DNA from: Siphonodentalium dalli
Lineage: Eukaryota > Mollusca > Scaphopoda > Gadilida > Siphonodentaliidae
Direction of reading: 5' to 3'
Assembly (NCBI GenBank): GCA_032622095.1
Contig: CP136069.1
Coordinates: 158,829,043 to 158,893,042 of the forward strand
Length of the DNA: 64,000 bases
A program made the translations under genes and the position numbers. Below the pieces are notes generated by a model. The model searched no databases and had not been told where the DNA came from. It worked only from the letters and a program-made list of their open reading frames with translations. Below, in pieces: positions 46,082 to 58,004 of the stretch (the stretch's first letter is position 1; each line of letters starts with the position of its first letter).

Positions 46082-46605
46082 AAACGCTCTTTATATTGAC
46101 CATATAAGGTAAATTCAAACAATGAACGCTCTTTATTTGTTCCTGATAAAGTTTTATTTCTGACGCGATAAATTACATGCATAACTAGCATGCACTAAAC
46201 GGAGCTGTCTATCTATACTTGCGCCCATCAAACATTGGGCATGTTTTGTGTTGTCTTGCGAACACAGTTTGAATCACGGTAGATTATGGCATGAATCTCT
46301 ACTCTGGCTAACGCCCGTAAAGACCATATTCCACCAGTACAAAACCTTGGAACTTTTTTTTAAGTTTTGTCAGGGAACCTCAAAGGTACGGTTGGCCTTG
46401 GCGGTGGGTATCCTGTGAACATATTTTCACCCGTCAAAAACCGCTACAAACAGAAAGAACATCAAAACGTAGATAGACTTTGTCCGTATACAAATAAGAA
46501 ATATCGCATACACAGTATGTTATTGTCATGTTTGACCATTGTTATGTAAACACAAGCATACAAAGTTACTTTTCTGGCGTTTGTTTATATTATGATGGTA
46601 AACAT
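46082..46605 (+). repeat. Composite of motif pair and MITE X fragment
   Basis: Two ACGCTCTTTAT motifs (46084, 46126) with CCATATAAGG between them precede a ~230-bp stretch (46378-46605) homologous to MITE X copy 1 read in the opposite sense: GGTTGGCCTTGGCGGTGGGT, ATCAAAACGTAGATA, GTTTGTTTATATTATGATGG. The reading frame at 46367-46549 is just this MITE translated. Confidence 0.65.
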
Positions 46606-46910
46606 GCAAAATGCTGAAAACCAAATATGCGGGTCGCCGACGTCCTTGACATTGAGTCAACGCACGCGAAATCACATCGACTTCCCGCGGATATTTTGAT
46701 CCTCGAATTGTCGAAACTAAGAAAGTTTATTGAACTTCAACTTCAAGATAATTTCTTTCGTTGCGGTAAAAATAATTAGATGGACGTTAATTACGGTTGA
46801 AAGTTCTGAAGTCTGATCGCTCGGACATCATCGTTAGCATAGTGTTCATTAATAGCGCGATTAATTCGAGAAATTAAGCTTCCTAATCAAGTTAATGTTT
46901 GTTTGTTTAT
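46605..46910. repeat. Dispersed repeat, copy 2
   Basis: Matches 21745-22010 (GGGTCGCCGACGTCCTTG, GCGGATATTTTGA, TTTCGTTGCGGTAAA, GAAATTAAGCTTC). It begins exactly where the MITE X fragment ends. Confidence 0.7.
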
Positions 46911-47004
46911 TTATTTAATTAAAAATAAAATATTCTCCGAGTCAATCATGAGTTATCATCGATCATTCAATCAATGCATGGATAAATAGAGGATCTCAAA
47001 TGAG

Positions 47005-47119
47005 TTTCTATTTTATACGGAATTTATCAACCGAGTTCACTAAATTCGATTTGAGCCGAGGTTTACCGAGGCTCAAATAGAATTTAGAGGACGAGGTTGA
47101 TAAATTACGTATAAAATAG
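47005..47119. repeat. Palindrome, arms about 50 bp
   Basis: CTATTTTATACG.AATTTATCAAC...TAAATTC.ATTTGAGCC pairs with GGCTCAAAT.GAATTTA...GTTGATAAATT.CGTATAAAATAG, centre at GAGGTTTACC. Confidence 0.8.
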
Positions 47120-48600
47120 GACGAGTGTGAGATACATTTTATCACATGATCAAATAAACCCGAAGCAACGCGAAATATTCATCGAAAACAACAATCATAA
47201 ACTACAGCGATCGCAAGTTGTTTGAAGAACGCCGTGACGTCATCGCACGCGCTGATATTAAACGTGTCTATTACAGATAATTATGAAACTGCTTTTATGG
47301 CCAAATTATGTGATAATATAAATTATCATACAAAACAAATAATGATTTTGAATTGCGCTGTTTAAAGTTGCAGTTGCACTTGCAGATCAAACTTTGTCCA
47401 TTGAATGATTGATGATTGACATTGTATTTCACTATTTGAGTTTTGAATGGGTGATTGCCTCAAATTCAATGCTTGTCCCATGGCCATGGGGTTTATTCCC
47501 AAACAGTAACGTGCAATTTCAAAGCTTGTCGACAAGTTGTTGTCCTTGGTTAATCAATGCATTGTGCATTACAGTCCAAATATATTGACAAATGCAATAA
47601 TGTTGCTGTCCTCATTAATAATTATTAATTGTTGTTGATTCAGATCTCTTTTTGAAATTGTATATGATCAGCAGAGTATGATTACAAATAAGAAGTAGTA
47701 CCTCACTCCCTGTATTGCCCACTGATAGTACTGCCAGGGTGTATATTGAACATACAATACCGGTACATCCAATGTTAGGCCTATAGTTAGATCTAGCCTC
47801 TAGTCTAGATAATATAGGAAGCAGGCTATACTCTTGGCATTTATTTAGTTGAAGGAACATGTGCAGCCTTCATACTAGTAATTGTCTATGGCAAACAACA
47901 ATGTCGGAGCTATTTGCTGAAGTAAACTGGGCCATGGCAAAGCTAAATGATTGTCGTAGCAGATTGCCGAAGCCAAACAATCTGAATTAAAAGGGCTGTA
48001 TGTGTGTATTGACACTAATAATACAATACCAAATTAATACCTAAAATCCACAAGCCAGCCCCCTCCCAAGTCCCAACAAAAAATGCCCCTCCCCCACACC
48101 AAGCGAATTGAAAATAAAGACCCCTTGGTAGTATGCACAAAAATAAGTAAAGAAGCATATATGTACTAGTATGCTTCAAAACACCACCTATTATACAGTA
48201 TTATATATATAATATTTTGACAGTAAAAACGCTCTCTATTACAGGTGATAATTTTACAATTGATATCTTGTACAACTATGTGGTCTCTTTGAGTAGGTCA
48301 ATATCTGACTATAGGTTTTGAATGGGTATTATATTTAATATTAAGGAGCAAATGTTCATATCTGAATTTCACAGTGTGCACATTTCAATGAAACTGAAAA
48401 CTACTGGACATTGAGCAATTGTCTCTTACAATTTTATAAGGACAGATTACATGTATGCTACAAGTTGCTTGGGTATATATCTGTTACTGTTTTGTGTTCA
48501 TTCTAAAAAAAACTTGAGTGTGAGCACATGTGATGGTGTTTCTGTTTAGCACTTGTGCATGTACTCAGTAATTTTCAGTATTGCAAACAGTCCATCAACA
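47120..48600. other. Gene-free upstream of plus-strand transposase relative
   Basis: No recognisable domain. Near 48641-48655 a pyrimidine-rich stretch ending in AG (TTACTCTTCAG) could be a 3' splice site just before the ATG at 48673. Confidence 0.4.
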
Positions 48601-48672
48601 TGTTTAAGTGCATGTATACATGTATTTCTGATGAATTATCTTATTACTCTTCAGACACAATTGTGGAGAGTA

Positions 48673-49150
48673 ATGGCAAGCCAGTCTGAAGAATTTGCTT
48701 CTGAACAGGCTGGATCAGTACAAAACATGACAGAACCTGGTCACCCACATGAACAAAGTACAGAACAATTGAGTGATGAGACAATTTCAAACAGAAATAA
48801 GGATAAGCTATCCATATCAGATAGAGTTAACATCCATTTGGCTGCTAAACCTGAACTAAGAGTAAGAAACAAAAAAATAACTCTTTCACTTCAAGTCAAA
48901 TTTTGCAGAGAAAGATTGACAAAACAATTTCCTTGCTCAGAACAGGGAAAAGAAGATACAGCAGCACTGACATTGATCAATCGGTTTTTGATATCTGATG
49001 AATGTGAAAACAAAATAGTAAGTGCTAGATCTGCAGAAGATGAAAGTAACTTCAATGTCGCTTTGAGCCATGATAATTGTGATATTGGAGATCTGTGTTT
49101 TACAACACCAACAGTTTATCACCAAAACAGAGGAAATCATTATTAGTAGA
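48673..49150 (+). pseudogene. N-terminal part of GATA/RNase H transposase relative
   Basis: From the ATG at 48673 the product opens with a polar, acidic leader (SEEFASEQAG, NRNKDKLSISDRVNIHLAAK), then VKFCRERLTKQFPCSEQGKE, TLINRFLISDEC. This Cys/Lys helix module recurs after a frame change at 49095-49146 as LKNCKRLRKSFKCTEAGKGD with MLKVTNILSNI, and it corresponds to VFKCENAKTDPLLFDV in the minus copy. No C48-like protease was found upstream, so this copy either lost it or belongs to a subfamily without it. Confidence 0.55.
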
Positions 49151-50342
49151 AATTTATCTAAAGAATTGCAAACGACTGCGTAAATCCTTCAAATGCACTG
49201 AAGCTGGAAAAGGAGATGAAGATGCCATGTTGAAAGTGACAAATATCCTCAGTAATATAATACCATGGATAAAAGAACAATTGGGACAGTCTGAGGAATG
49301 GATTGATAATGGAACCTTGGATGTAGGTCCACCCACAAAACAATATTTTGACAAGCTGACGTTTGACATCACAAAAAGTTTCTTGATGGCTAAACACATT
49401 GAGCCTTCATACCATGACGAATGTGGTGCCATGAAAGTAGCTGTAACAGAAAGGCAAGGCTGGGGTAGGACCCATAGACTGGATGATTGCTATGGTCATA
49501 AACATGCTCCCGAAGATAACACGAATAAACCGGCAGTTACTTTGATGATATAGTGTGCATCAAAATCTTTAGAATGCAGAACTAAATGCCACTCTCTCAT
49601 AACTAACTTACAACTGGAAAATGGTGCAACTGAATGCCCTTCATGTCAAACTTCTCTGTGTGAGAATGACAGAGACTGTGATCATTGTCACACAACTCGA
49701 AGCCACAAGTGGGTTAACCAGGATGGAAAAACAGTTTGCAATGCGTGTTATATCTACAAGATCAGAAGAGGAGTGGACAGGCCAGATACGTTATTTACAG
49801 AGACCACGAAAGGGAATATAATAAAAATAGATGAACACTTGCAGTGTGGGTGGAAGATGAGACTCATAATTGTTGACGAAGACCTCAAAAAATGGAGAGT
49901 CTATGTGGGGAACAGTAACAACATCTTTCACCAGGCTTCCCCTACACAGATAATAAAAAGACCATCTCAATCAACAAGAGATACATGGGACAAGCAACAT
50001 CTTGCTTTCAAAGCAACTGCCAAGCAACTTCTGTCTGCAATAAATAACCAGGACAAGCTCCTTGTGAATAAATCAGGTAGCAAACCAGGACAACATGGTT
50101 TGAGACAAATCAGTAACAGAATAGCATATGTTGACAAACAGTCCGTCAGAATCAACATCAAATCACCTGATTTGCCTAATTCAGATTGGAGACTCACAGA
50201 ACAGATACTTGAGTCAAATTCAGAGTCAGTCCTGTTATTTCAGCGTGGATTGAAGTCGACTGGTAGAGAATACCACTTGGTTATTGCAAAAGAGGAATCT
50301 GAGCCATTTGAGGGAATTTGGCAGTGTTGTCTTGGGCATTGA
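49095..50342 (+). pseudogene. Cys-rich and GATA-finger region of transposase relative
   Basis: A single frame with one in-frame TAG (49551) runs from the Cys module through EWIDNGTLDVGPPTKQYFDK, WGRTHRLDDCYGHKH and LECRTKC. ECPSCQTSLC follows, and then the finger CDHC-x16-CNAC (49677-49740), with HTTRSHKW and YIYKIRRGVDRP. Then come CGWKMRLIIVDEDLKKWRVY, SKPGQHGLRQISNRIAYVDK and SDWRLTEQILESNSESVLLF. The finger meets the GATA pattern including the Trp and the basic RP tail. The matching order in the minus-strand copy shows common ancestry; the different stop positions show independent decay. Confidence 0.65.
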
Positions 50343-50445
50343 TGTGAAATATGACTTCAATGCTTATAGATTCAGAACAGCCTTTCTCACATTCTGTGAC
50401 AAGATGAATGCTGGCCGCGTTGCTGCTGCATCAGTATCCAATTGT
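50284..50445 (+). pseudogene. Start of RNase H-like core, truncated
   Basis: One frame over from the previous entry, HLREFGSVVLGIDVKYDFNA and RFRTAFLTFCDKMNAGR align with the minus copy's KYVIGFDVKHDYAACRFKTT and ITFADAKNPGR. Similarity stops near 50445, and the minisatellite begins at 50540, so the rest of the catalytic core is missing. Confidence 0.6.
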
Positions 50446-50539
50446 GATGCTAATGTGTCTCTATTTCGAAAGCTCCGCCAGAGGATGAATGGAAGTGTAT
50501 GGATTGTTCTTGACTCTCAAGTCCAAAACTATTAAGCAT

Positions 50540-53285
50540 TAGGGTAGATTAGATAACCACCAACTCGTGTAACCAGAGAAGGGTGGTATTATAGTAGGTC
50601 TAGGGTACCACCAACTCGTGTAACCAGAGAAGGGTGGTCTTAAATTAGGTCTAGGGTAGATCAGGTAACCACCAACTCGTGTAACCAGAGAAGGGTGGTA
50701 TTAGATTAGGTCTAGGGTAGATCAGGTAACCACCAACTCGTGTAACCAGAGAAGGGTGGTATTAAATTAGGTCTAGGGTAGATCAGGTAACCACCAACTC
50801 GTGTAACCAGAGAAGGGTGGTATTAAATTAGGTCTAGGGTAGATCAGGTAACCACCAACTCGTGTAACCAGAGAAGGGTGGTCATAAATTAGGTCTAGGG
50901 TAGATCAGGTAACCACCAACTCGTGTAACCAGAGAAGGGTGGACTTAAATTAGGTCTAGGTAACCACCAACTCGTGTAACCAGAGAAGGGTGGTCTTAAA
51001 TTAGGTCTAGGGTAGATCAGGTTACCACCAACTCGTGTAACCAGAGAAGGTGGTCTTAAATTAGGTCTAGGGTAGATCAGGTAAACCACCAACTCGTAAC
51101 CAGAGAAGGGTGGTCTTAAATTAGGTCAGGGTAGATCAGGTAACCACCAACTCGTGTAACCAGAGAAGGGTGGTATTAAATTAGGTCTAGGGTAGATCAG
51201 GTAACCACCAACTCGTGTAACCAGAGAAGGGTGGTCTTCAATTAGGTCTAGGGTAGATCAGGTAACCACCAACTCGTGTAACACGAGTTGGTGGTTCCCT
51301 GACCTAATTTAAGACCACCCTTCTCTGGTTACACGAGTTGGTGGTCTTAAATTAGGTCTAGGTAACCACCAACTCGTGTAACCAGAGAAGGGTGGTATTA
51401 AATTAGGTCTAGGGTAGATCAGGTAACCACCAACTCGTGTAACCAGAGAAGGGTGGTCTTAAATTAGGTCTAGGTAACCACCAACTCGTGTAACCAGAGA
51501 AGGGTGGTATTAAATTAGGTCTAGGGTAGATCAGGTAACCACCAACTCGTGTAACCAGAGAAGGGTGGTATTAAATTAGGTCTAGGGTAGATCAGGTAAC
51601 CACCAACTCGTGTAACCAGAGAAGGGTGGTATTAAATTAGGTCTATGGTAGATCAGGTAACCACCAACTCGTGTAACCAGAGAAGGGTGGTCTTAAATTA
51701 GGTCAGGGTAGATAATGGTAACCACCAACTCGTGTAACCAGAGAAGGGTGGACTTAAATTAGGTCTAGGTAACCACCAACTCGTGTAACCAGAGAAGGGT
51801 GGTATTAAATTAGGTCTAGGGTAGATCTGGTAACCACCAACTCGTGTAACCAGAGAAGGGTGGTCTTAAATTAGGTCAGGATAGATCAGGTAACCACCAA
51901 CTCGTGTAACCAGAGAAGGGTGGACTTAAATTAGGTCTAGGTAACCACCAACTCGTGTAACCAGAGAAGGGTGGTCTTAAATTAGGTCTAGGGTAGATCA
52001 GGTAACCACCAACTCGTAACACGAGTTGGTGGTTACCTGATCTACCCTGACCTAATTTAAGACCACCCTTCTCTGGTTACACGAGTTGGTGGTTACCTGA
52101 TCTACCCTAGACCTAATTTAATACCACCCTTCTCTGGTTACACGAGTTGGTGGTCTTAAATTAGGTCTAGGTAACCACCAACTCGTGTAACCAGAGAAGG
52201 GTGGTATTAAATTAGGTCTAGGGTAGATCAGGTAACCACCAACTCGTGTAACCAGAGAAGGGTGGACTTAAATTAGGTCTAGGTAACCACCAACTCGTGT
52301 AACCAGAGAAGGGTGGTATTAAATTAGGTCTAGGTAACCACCAACTCGTGTAACCAGAGAAGGGTGGTATTAAATTAGGTCTAGGGTAGATCAGGTAACC
52401 ACCAACTCGTGTAACCAGAGAAGGGTGGTCTTAAATTAGGTCTAGGTAACCACCAACTCGTGTAACCAGAGGAGGGTGGTCTTAAATTAGGTCTAGGGTA
52501 GATCAGGTAACCACCAACTCGTGTAACCAGAGAAGGGTGGTCTTAAATTAGGTCAGGGTAGATCAGGTAACCACCAACTCGTGTAACCAGAGAAGGGTGG
52601 TCTTAAATTAGGTCAGGGTAGATCAGGTAACCACCAACTCGTGTAACCAGAGAAGGGTGGACTTAAATTAGGTCTAGGTAACCACCAACTCGTGTAACCA
52701 GAGAAGGGTGGTATTAAATTAGGTCTAGGTAACCACCAACTCGTGTAACCAGAGAAGGGTGGTATTAAATTAGGTCTAGGGTAGATCAGGTAACCACCAA
52801 CTCGTGTAACCAGAGAAGGGTGGTCTTAAATTAGGTCTAGGTAACCACCAACTCGTGTAACCAGAGAAGGGTGGTCTTAAATTAGGTCTAGGGTAGATCA
52901 GGTAACCACCAACTCGTGTAACCAGAGAAGGGTGGTCTTAAATTAGGTCAGGGTAGATCAGGTAACCACCAACTCGTGTAACCGGAGAGAAGGGTGGTAT
53001 TAAATTAGGTCTAGGGTAGATCAGGTAACCACCAACTCGTGTAACCAGAGAAGGGTGGACTTAAATTAGGTCTAGGTAACCACCAACTCGTGTAACCAGA
53101 GAAGGGTGGTCTTAAATTAGGTCTAGGGTAGATCAGGTAACCACCAACTCGTGTAACCAGAGAAGGGTGGTCTTCAATTAGGTCTAGGGTAGATCAGGTA
53201 ACCACCAACTCGTGTAACCAGAGAAGGGTGGTATTAAATTAGGTCTAGGTAACCACCAACTCGTGTAACCAGAGAAGGGTGGTAT
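50540..53285. repeat. 61/51-bp minisatellite with orientation switches
   Basis: About 47 units built on GGTAACCACCAACTCGTGTA-ACCAGAGAAGGGTGGTCTTA. Full units are 61 bp; short ones (51 bp) lack GGGTAGATCA, and a 58-bp type lacks TAG. Two internal blocks are inverted (about 51283-51340 and 52016-52157), joined through the palindrome CCAACTCGTG(T)AACACGAGTTGG. It abruptly replaces the transposase relative's 3' half. Confidence 0.9.
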
Positions 53286-54256
53286 TAGATAAGTTCATTG
53301 CTTTTCCATTGGTGACTAGGTGGAGTGCAATGTGTTCTTTATTCTTACTAATCAATTCAGATCCGGTTAGCCCATTTTTTTAAATTGAAGTAAAATTTAA
53401 GGTTCATGCTAAACACATTACAAGTGTGTATTTGGTTGTAAGGCATGGTTAAATATTTGTATATGTTTAGCGTTAAACATCACATTTCCTTTTTTGGCTG
53501 AAAATAATAATGAATTTGTTCTTAATATATGACACCATGAACAATGTCCCAATGAGGGTTCCTTGTGAAGATTCAGATAGGAACATTAATCTTAGTTCCT
53601 ACATCTAGACAGATGCTTCATTTAATCATTCACATGAAATGAATGTAAACGAGTGTTAATATCTATATTATACTATAATTACATTGTACAAATTAACTTC
53701 AGAAACCTATGGAGAATAATTTATAATGAATAATCTGCATTTCGTATTAAATTCTCAGAATCCTAGCTGGATGACGCTAAACATAAGCATAATTAACCAT
53801 GTCCTCAGTTCAAACAACATTGGTGGCAGCAATATGAGCACATGAAATTTTGGCTCAGATCCATATTCTTTTGAGGACATTTGGGGTAACCAGATTACTT
53901 ACTAACTCAGTGTGATTCCATTTATCAGCATGTTTAACCCCTTTTATACTAAATACTGATTGATGAGTAGTTCCCTTGGGGTATATTCACATAATAAGTT
54001 CACCATAGGTCGTTTGTTGAACTTATTATCTGAACATTTCCCACCAATGAATATGATCATTCTTCTCTTGTATTATATAACTCAATGGGAGAATCCATTC
54101 TATTTTGGTTCAAAATAATACATCACAGAGGTAGGTGTAGATTATATAGACGAAATTTGTCAAATGTATGGTATATTCACCATGGTAGAGCAGGCATCTG
54201 AGCCACTGGCTGTCAAATCTCAATCAGGTGTCAACACTAGATTATATCAAAAGTGT
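53286..54256. other. No gene seen
   Basis: AT-rich without recognisable domains or repeats. Confidence 0.45.
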
Positions 54257-54326
54257 CCTGGTGCGACAACACTACAATGAGTATATACCTTAAGGTATAT
54301 ACTCATGGTAGTGTTGTTGCACCAGG
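54257..54326. repeat. Palindrome, arms about 34 bp
   Basis: CCTGGTGCGACAACACTACA...GTATATACCTTAAGGTATATAC...GTAGTGTTGTTGCACCAGG; only a few mismatches. Confidence 0.85.
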
Positions 54327-54708
54327 GTACATGTGGGTTATATGCCAAATGGGGGTATGTGACACTAGTTAATATAAATGTGGTTAAATGGAAACACGCT
54401 TCTAGTCACAAGTGGTATTCAACTGCTGATCTCACAATGCATTATACACTTTTTGTTGGATTTTGAAGCATAGTCTTAAGCTAAAAACAAATGAAATGAA
54501 ATGAATTTTCTAAAATTTCATAAACTTAAAAAAATAAATAAGAATTTTAATTTGATACAAATTGTGCACAAATATTTCAGAAAAAATAACCAAGAATACC
54601 GCTTAGGCTCCAAAAGGTATTGAGCGCAATATCAGCCCAATTTATCTTTTGAGTGCTAGGGTCCTCTCAATGAGAGAATCTTCCAATAAAAGGGGAAGAC
54701 TTGCTTAA

Positions 54709-55164
54709 AGGCCCACTTAATTTTCGAACCCCCAGATTACTTTATATAAAATATATGCCATATTATACCATTTGAAAGAGGAAGCTCATTGTATTTTCAA
54801 CTTATTCAGTGTAATAAACTGTGGACATGTTTTTGTTGAGTTGGTAATGCATTTTGTCATCAAGATTGAAGTAACAATCAGTATTATTTTCAATGCAGGT
54901 GAATAACTCTATACATTAAATATAGAGTTCTTCCTCTTTCATTGAACAAGTTTGAATTCTGTTGCATTCTGGATGCCAGAAGGGGGGGGGGGGGGAAGTC
55001 TTCAGCAGTTTTCTATTTCTCTGTGGGTATCTTCTGAGACAGATATTTCAAATAGTGATGAATTATAGTATTCTAATCATACTTTATGGCATAGATTGTT
55101 ATTAAAACTGTATATCAAGTCACTATAAAAAAAATAATCGGAGACTCGAAAATTAAGTGGGCCT
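54709..55164. mobile_element. TTAA-flanked MITE
   Basis: TTAA at 54705-54708 and 55165-55168; inverted ends AGGCCCACTTAATTTTCGA / TCGAAAATTAAGTGGGCCT with further pairing inside (TATGCCATA). 456 bp, non-coding, with a 12-14-base G run near 54981. Half copy at 39819-40060. Confidence 0.75.
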
Positions 55165-56658
55165 TTAATTATGCCTTTGACACAGTCAGTTTTGTTGGTC
55201 AATTTGGATGACGTACAGTTAGGGAAAACATCAGGACATTTGAAGGATTGGTTTTAAAGTAGAATACAAAATATGAGGTGTAATAATCAATTTATTTTTT
55301 ATCTTTATACGCTTGGAAATACTTAGGTGCGACAACACCACCAGACCTCGTGTCACCACATCACCAGACCCTGTCTGCCAAAATTTCATTCCATCTGTAA
55401 ATACAAATTAAATCATATATTTACTATCACTGTATCAGTTAGAATATAGTTAAACATATGAGTGAATACTGTATCAGTAACAGTTATATAAGATCAATTA
55501 GGGTCCCTGTGACACCAATTAGTGCCTTATCGGTTCATACCATATCGGCTGCCAATTATCAGTTCATACCATATCAGCTGCCAGTTATATAAGGCCAAAT
55601 ATGAGGTCCCTGTGATTCCAATAAGTGTCAATGGTTACAAGCCAATGCATAGCATTGTAATATTTACCTTTTAGGCACTGCCCAATATCCACAAAAATCA
55701 ACCTGTCCCAATAGGATTTTGTCTTCTTCACTGAAATGGAAAAATAATAGTTAAGTTTTTGTAAGCAATTTAAAATTTGAGTTGCACTTAAATATTGATT
55801 AATTCAGGTGGTTAATATAGTTGCCCTTAATCTAACCTAATTGCAGTGTGTTTGTCCTTTATAGTCCCATTGGGGCAGTCCCACTGGTTATTATATAAAA
55901 ACATTTTTTTTTCCTTCCATTTCCTATGTACCTGTCAAACCTTAAATATCCTCTGCTGGGATGCCTGATGGTTGTAATAACATACCAGCATGATATGCAG
56001 CATGTCCATTATTGTTGCATGGTTTGTTAGCCAAGCTCTGTGAGTGGAACACAACTTGGGGGTTCCGTCAGGGGAGAATATTAATATTTGTTTGCCTATT
56101 GATGGGAATCGTCCATAAATGAACATTGAAGATTCCTATTAATTCATGTGCAAACTACAATCTTGTTGAACTTATTATATTTCACTCATATCTATAATTA
56201 ATTCAGAAGAGCCTGCAGTCTATATATTTGAGTAATATTTTGTCTTGAGAATATTTTGGCAATGAGAAGAATATTATGAATTAAAGTATACCTTTTTCCT
56301 GGTCCCAAACATGAAGATGGATGTGGGTCCGCCCTCGTCTCTTTATTCCCTGTAAAAAATTGGCATAGAAAGACTTGGGTCAATCAACTGGAAATAGGTC
56401 ACAGTGTTAAGAGATATGATGGTCAGCTTTAATTTGGTTACTAACTCATCTCTGCCCATGTTTTCATTCATTCAACAGACATGACATGAAAATTCTCAAA
56501 TATATATACAGTTGAATTTAAAGTATTTGTCATGCCATAAAAGTAAAGTAAATGAGGTAATAATTTCCAACTGTCTGATGGTTTCAAAATTTTGTGTCAC
56601 AATCACTTGCCCAAACATTGACAAAGTTAACTAACAATATTTACATTGAAGTTGGAAG
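55165..56658. other. Gene-free
   Basis: A small duplicated unit (GTTCATACCATATCGGCTGCCA, 55532-55590) is the only repeat noticed. No gene recognised. Confidence 0.45.
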
Positions 56659-56732
56659 CCTGTGTATTCCTCTTATATATGCGATGCTCTCTATGGGAGA
56701 CTCGCATTTAAAAGAGAATGCACTGGCACAGG
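56659..56732. repeat. Degenerate copy of the hairpin module
   Basis: CCTGTGTATTCCTCTTATAT-ATGCGA...CTCGCATTTAAAAGAGAATGCACTGGCACAGG matches the 4459-4533 hairpin with many substitutions; arms still pair partly. Confidence 0.65.
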
Positions 56733-58000
56733 ATCTTTACTGATGCACCAGTGCAGCTCTCATCATGAAAGTATTAACAGAGTATGGCTATCGCAGTTAT
56801 TATTCTTTTGATATACATGTATATTACATGTATGTAACAATATATATGAAAATAAATTATTTACCTCTCTTTGAATGGAACCAATCAATGATGAGTGGGT
56901 TCCATGAAATACCGATAAATCGGTATTGTAAAATTCCTTCATTCCATTATCTTTTTCTTCAATCTTAAAAAAACAGTGACAGTTGATCAGATCCAAATAG
57001 TTGAATGGACAGGAGCGTAAAACCTTGAAATTCAAGACCCCCCCCCCCCCCACTGTGAAGGGCTTGAGTGCCATTGAAACTTGACAATTTTTTCCTATCA
57101 TTAAATTCAGCTCTGAATTATATTCAGGGATTTAAGAGAACTTTCAATAAACGAATTTGTGACACATGTATTTTTATTCAAGAGTTAGTCTATACATGTA
57201 GTACCTAAAGTATCATTGCCTCTCACCATGCAAACTTTTGATTAGTTATTTCACCTATTGTTTTAATAATATACATGTACCAAAAATGGACTAGATTTTG
57301 AATAGATTTCGAGACTTTTCCTGTCTTCTATAGAGTGCTAATTTCTTTAGTATTTCAAATACAAACGTTATGTGTTACTTCAGTTAGCTGTCTACTTACT
57401 TCATTGGAGTGCCCTTGATGGGCACGAAAAAGCCATGCATATCTATCCTGCTTTGTCTCTAGTCTTTCATTTTCCTTTATAATCGCCACCAGGTCCACTA
57501 TCTTTACCATCCCAAATTTTCGTAGGAAACTCCTGTGTCGTCCTACATTGTGTACTTTGAAGAATCCGTCTATAAAATAAATTAATTAGAAACAAGAATT
57601 TGCTACAGAGATGGGGTGTCGATACATGGTCGTAAATGGCTATCATATACAACTCTGTTGAGGAAAACTGACATTCACATAAATTAACATAAACTTATTA
57701 GGGGTTGTAACAGTGGAAATGAGGGCCTTGAAAATTATTGCAAAATGGCAATGAACTTCATTAGTTCTGAACCATGCTGAATATCTGAAATGAGAATATT
57801 ATCAAATGCATAAACAGCATGTCTCCCCCTTTTATTGGGAGATGCATATTCACCAGTTTGATGAATATGGGCCCTAGCACTGAACACAATCCTAGTTGGA
57901 TCATGTTCAGCTTAAGCGGTATTCATGCTGAACAAACTTTTTTAAGTGAATTTTTATTTTCACATAAATAGACATTTCTGAATGACAAACTGATTATCAA
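56733..58000. other. No gene seen
   Basis: Short frames only (for example 56763-57101, minus) without recognisable domains. Confidence 0.4.
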
Positions 58001-58004
58001 ATGC

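Noticed and set aside
46367-46549. Small gene encoding VGLGGGYPVNIF…
   Set aside because: The same sequence lies inside MITE X (36860-37010), so it is element DNA in translation.
50540-53285. CRISPR array
   Set aside because: Units are continuous without unique spacers, in an animal-type genome.
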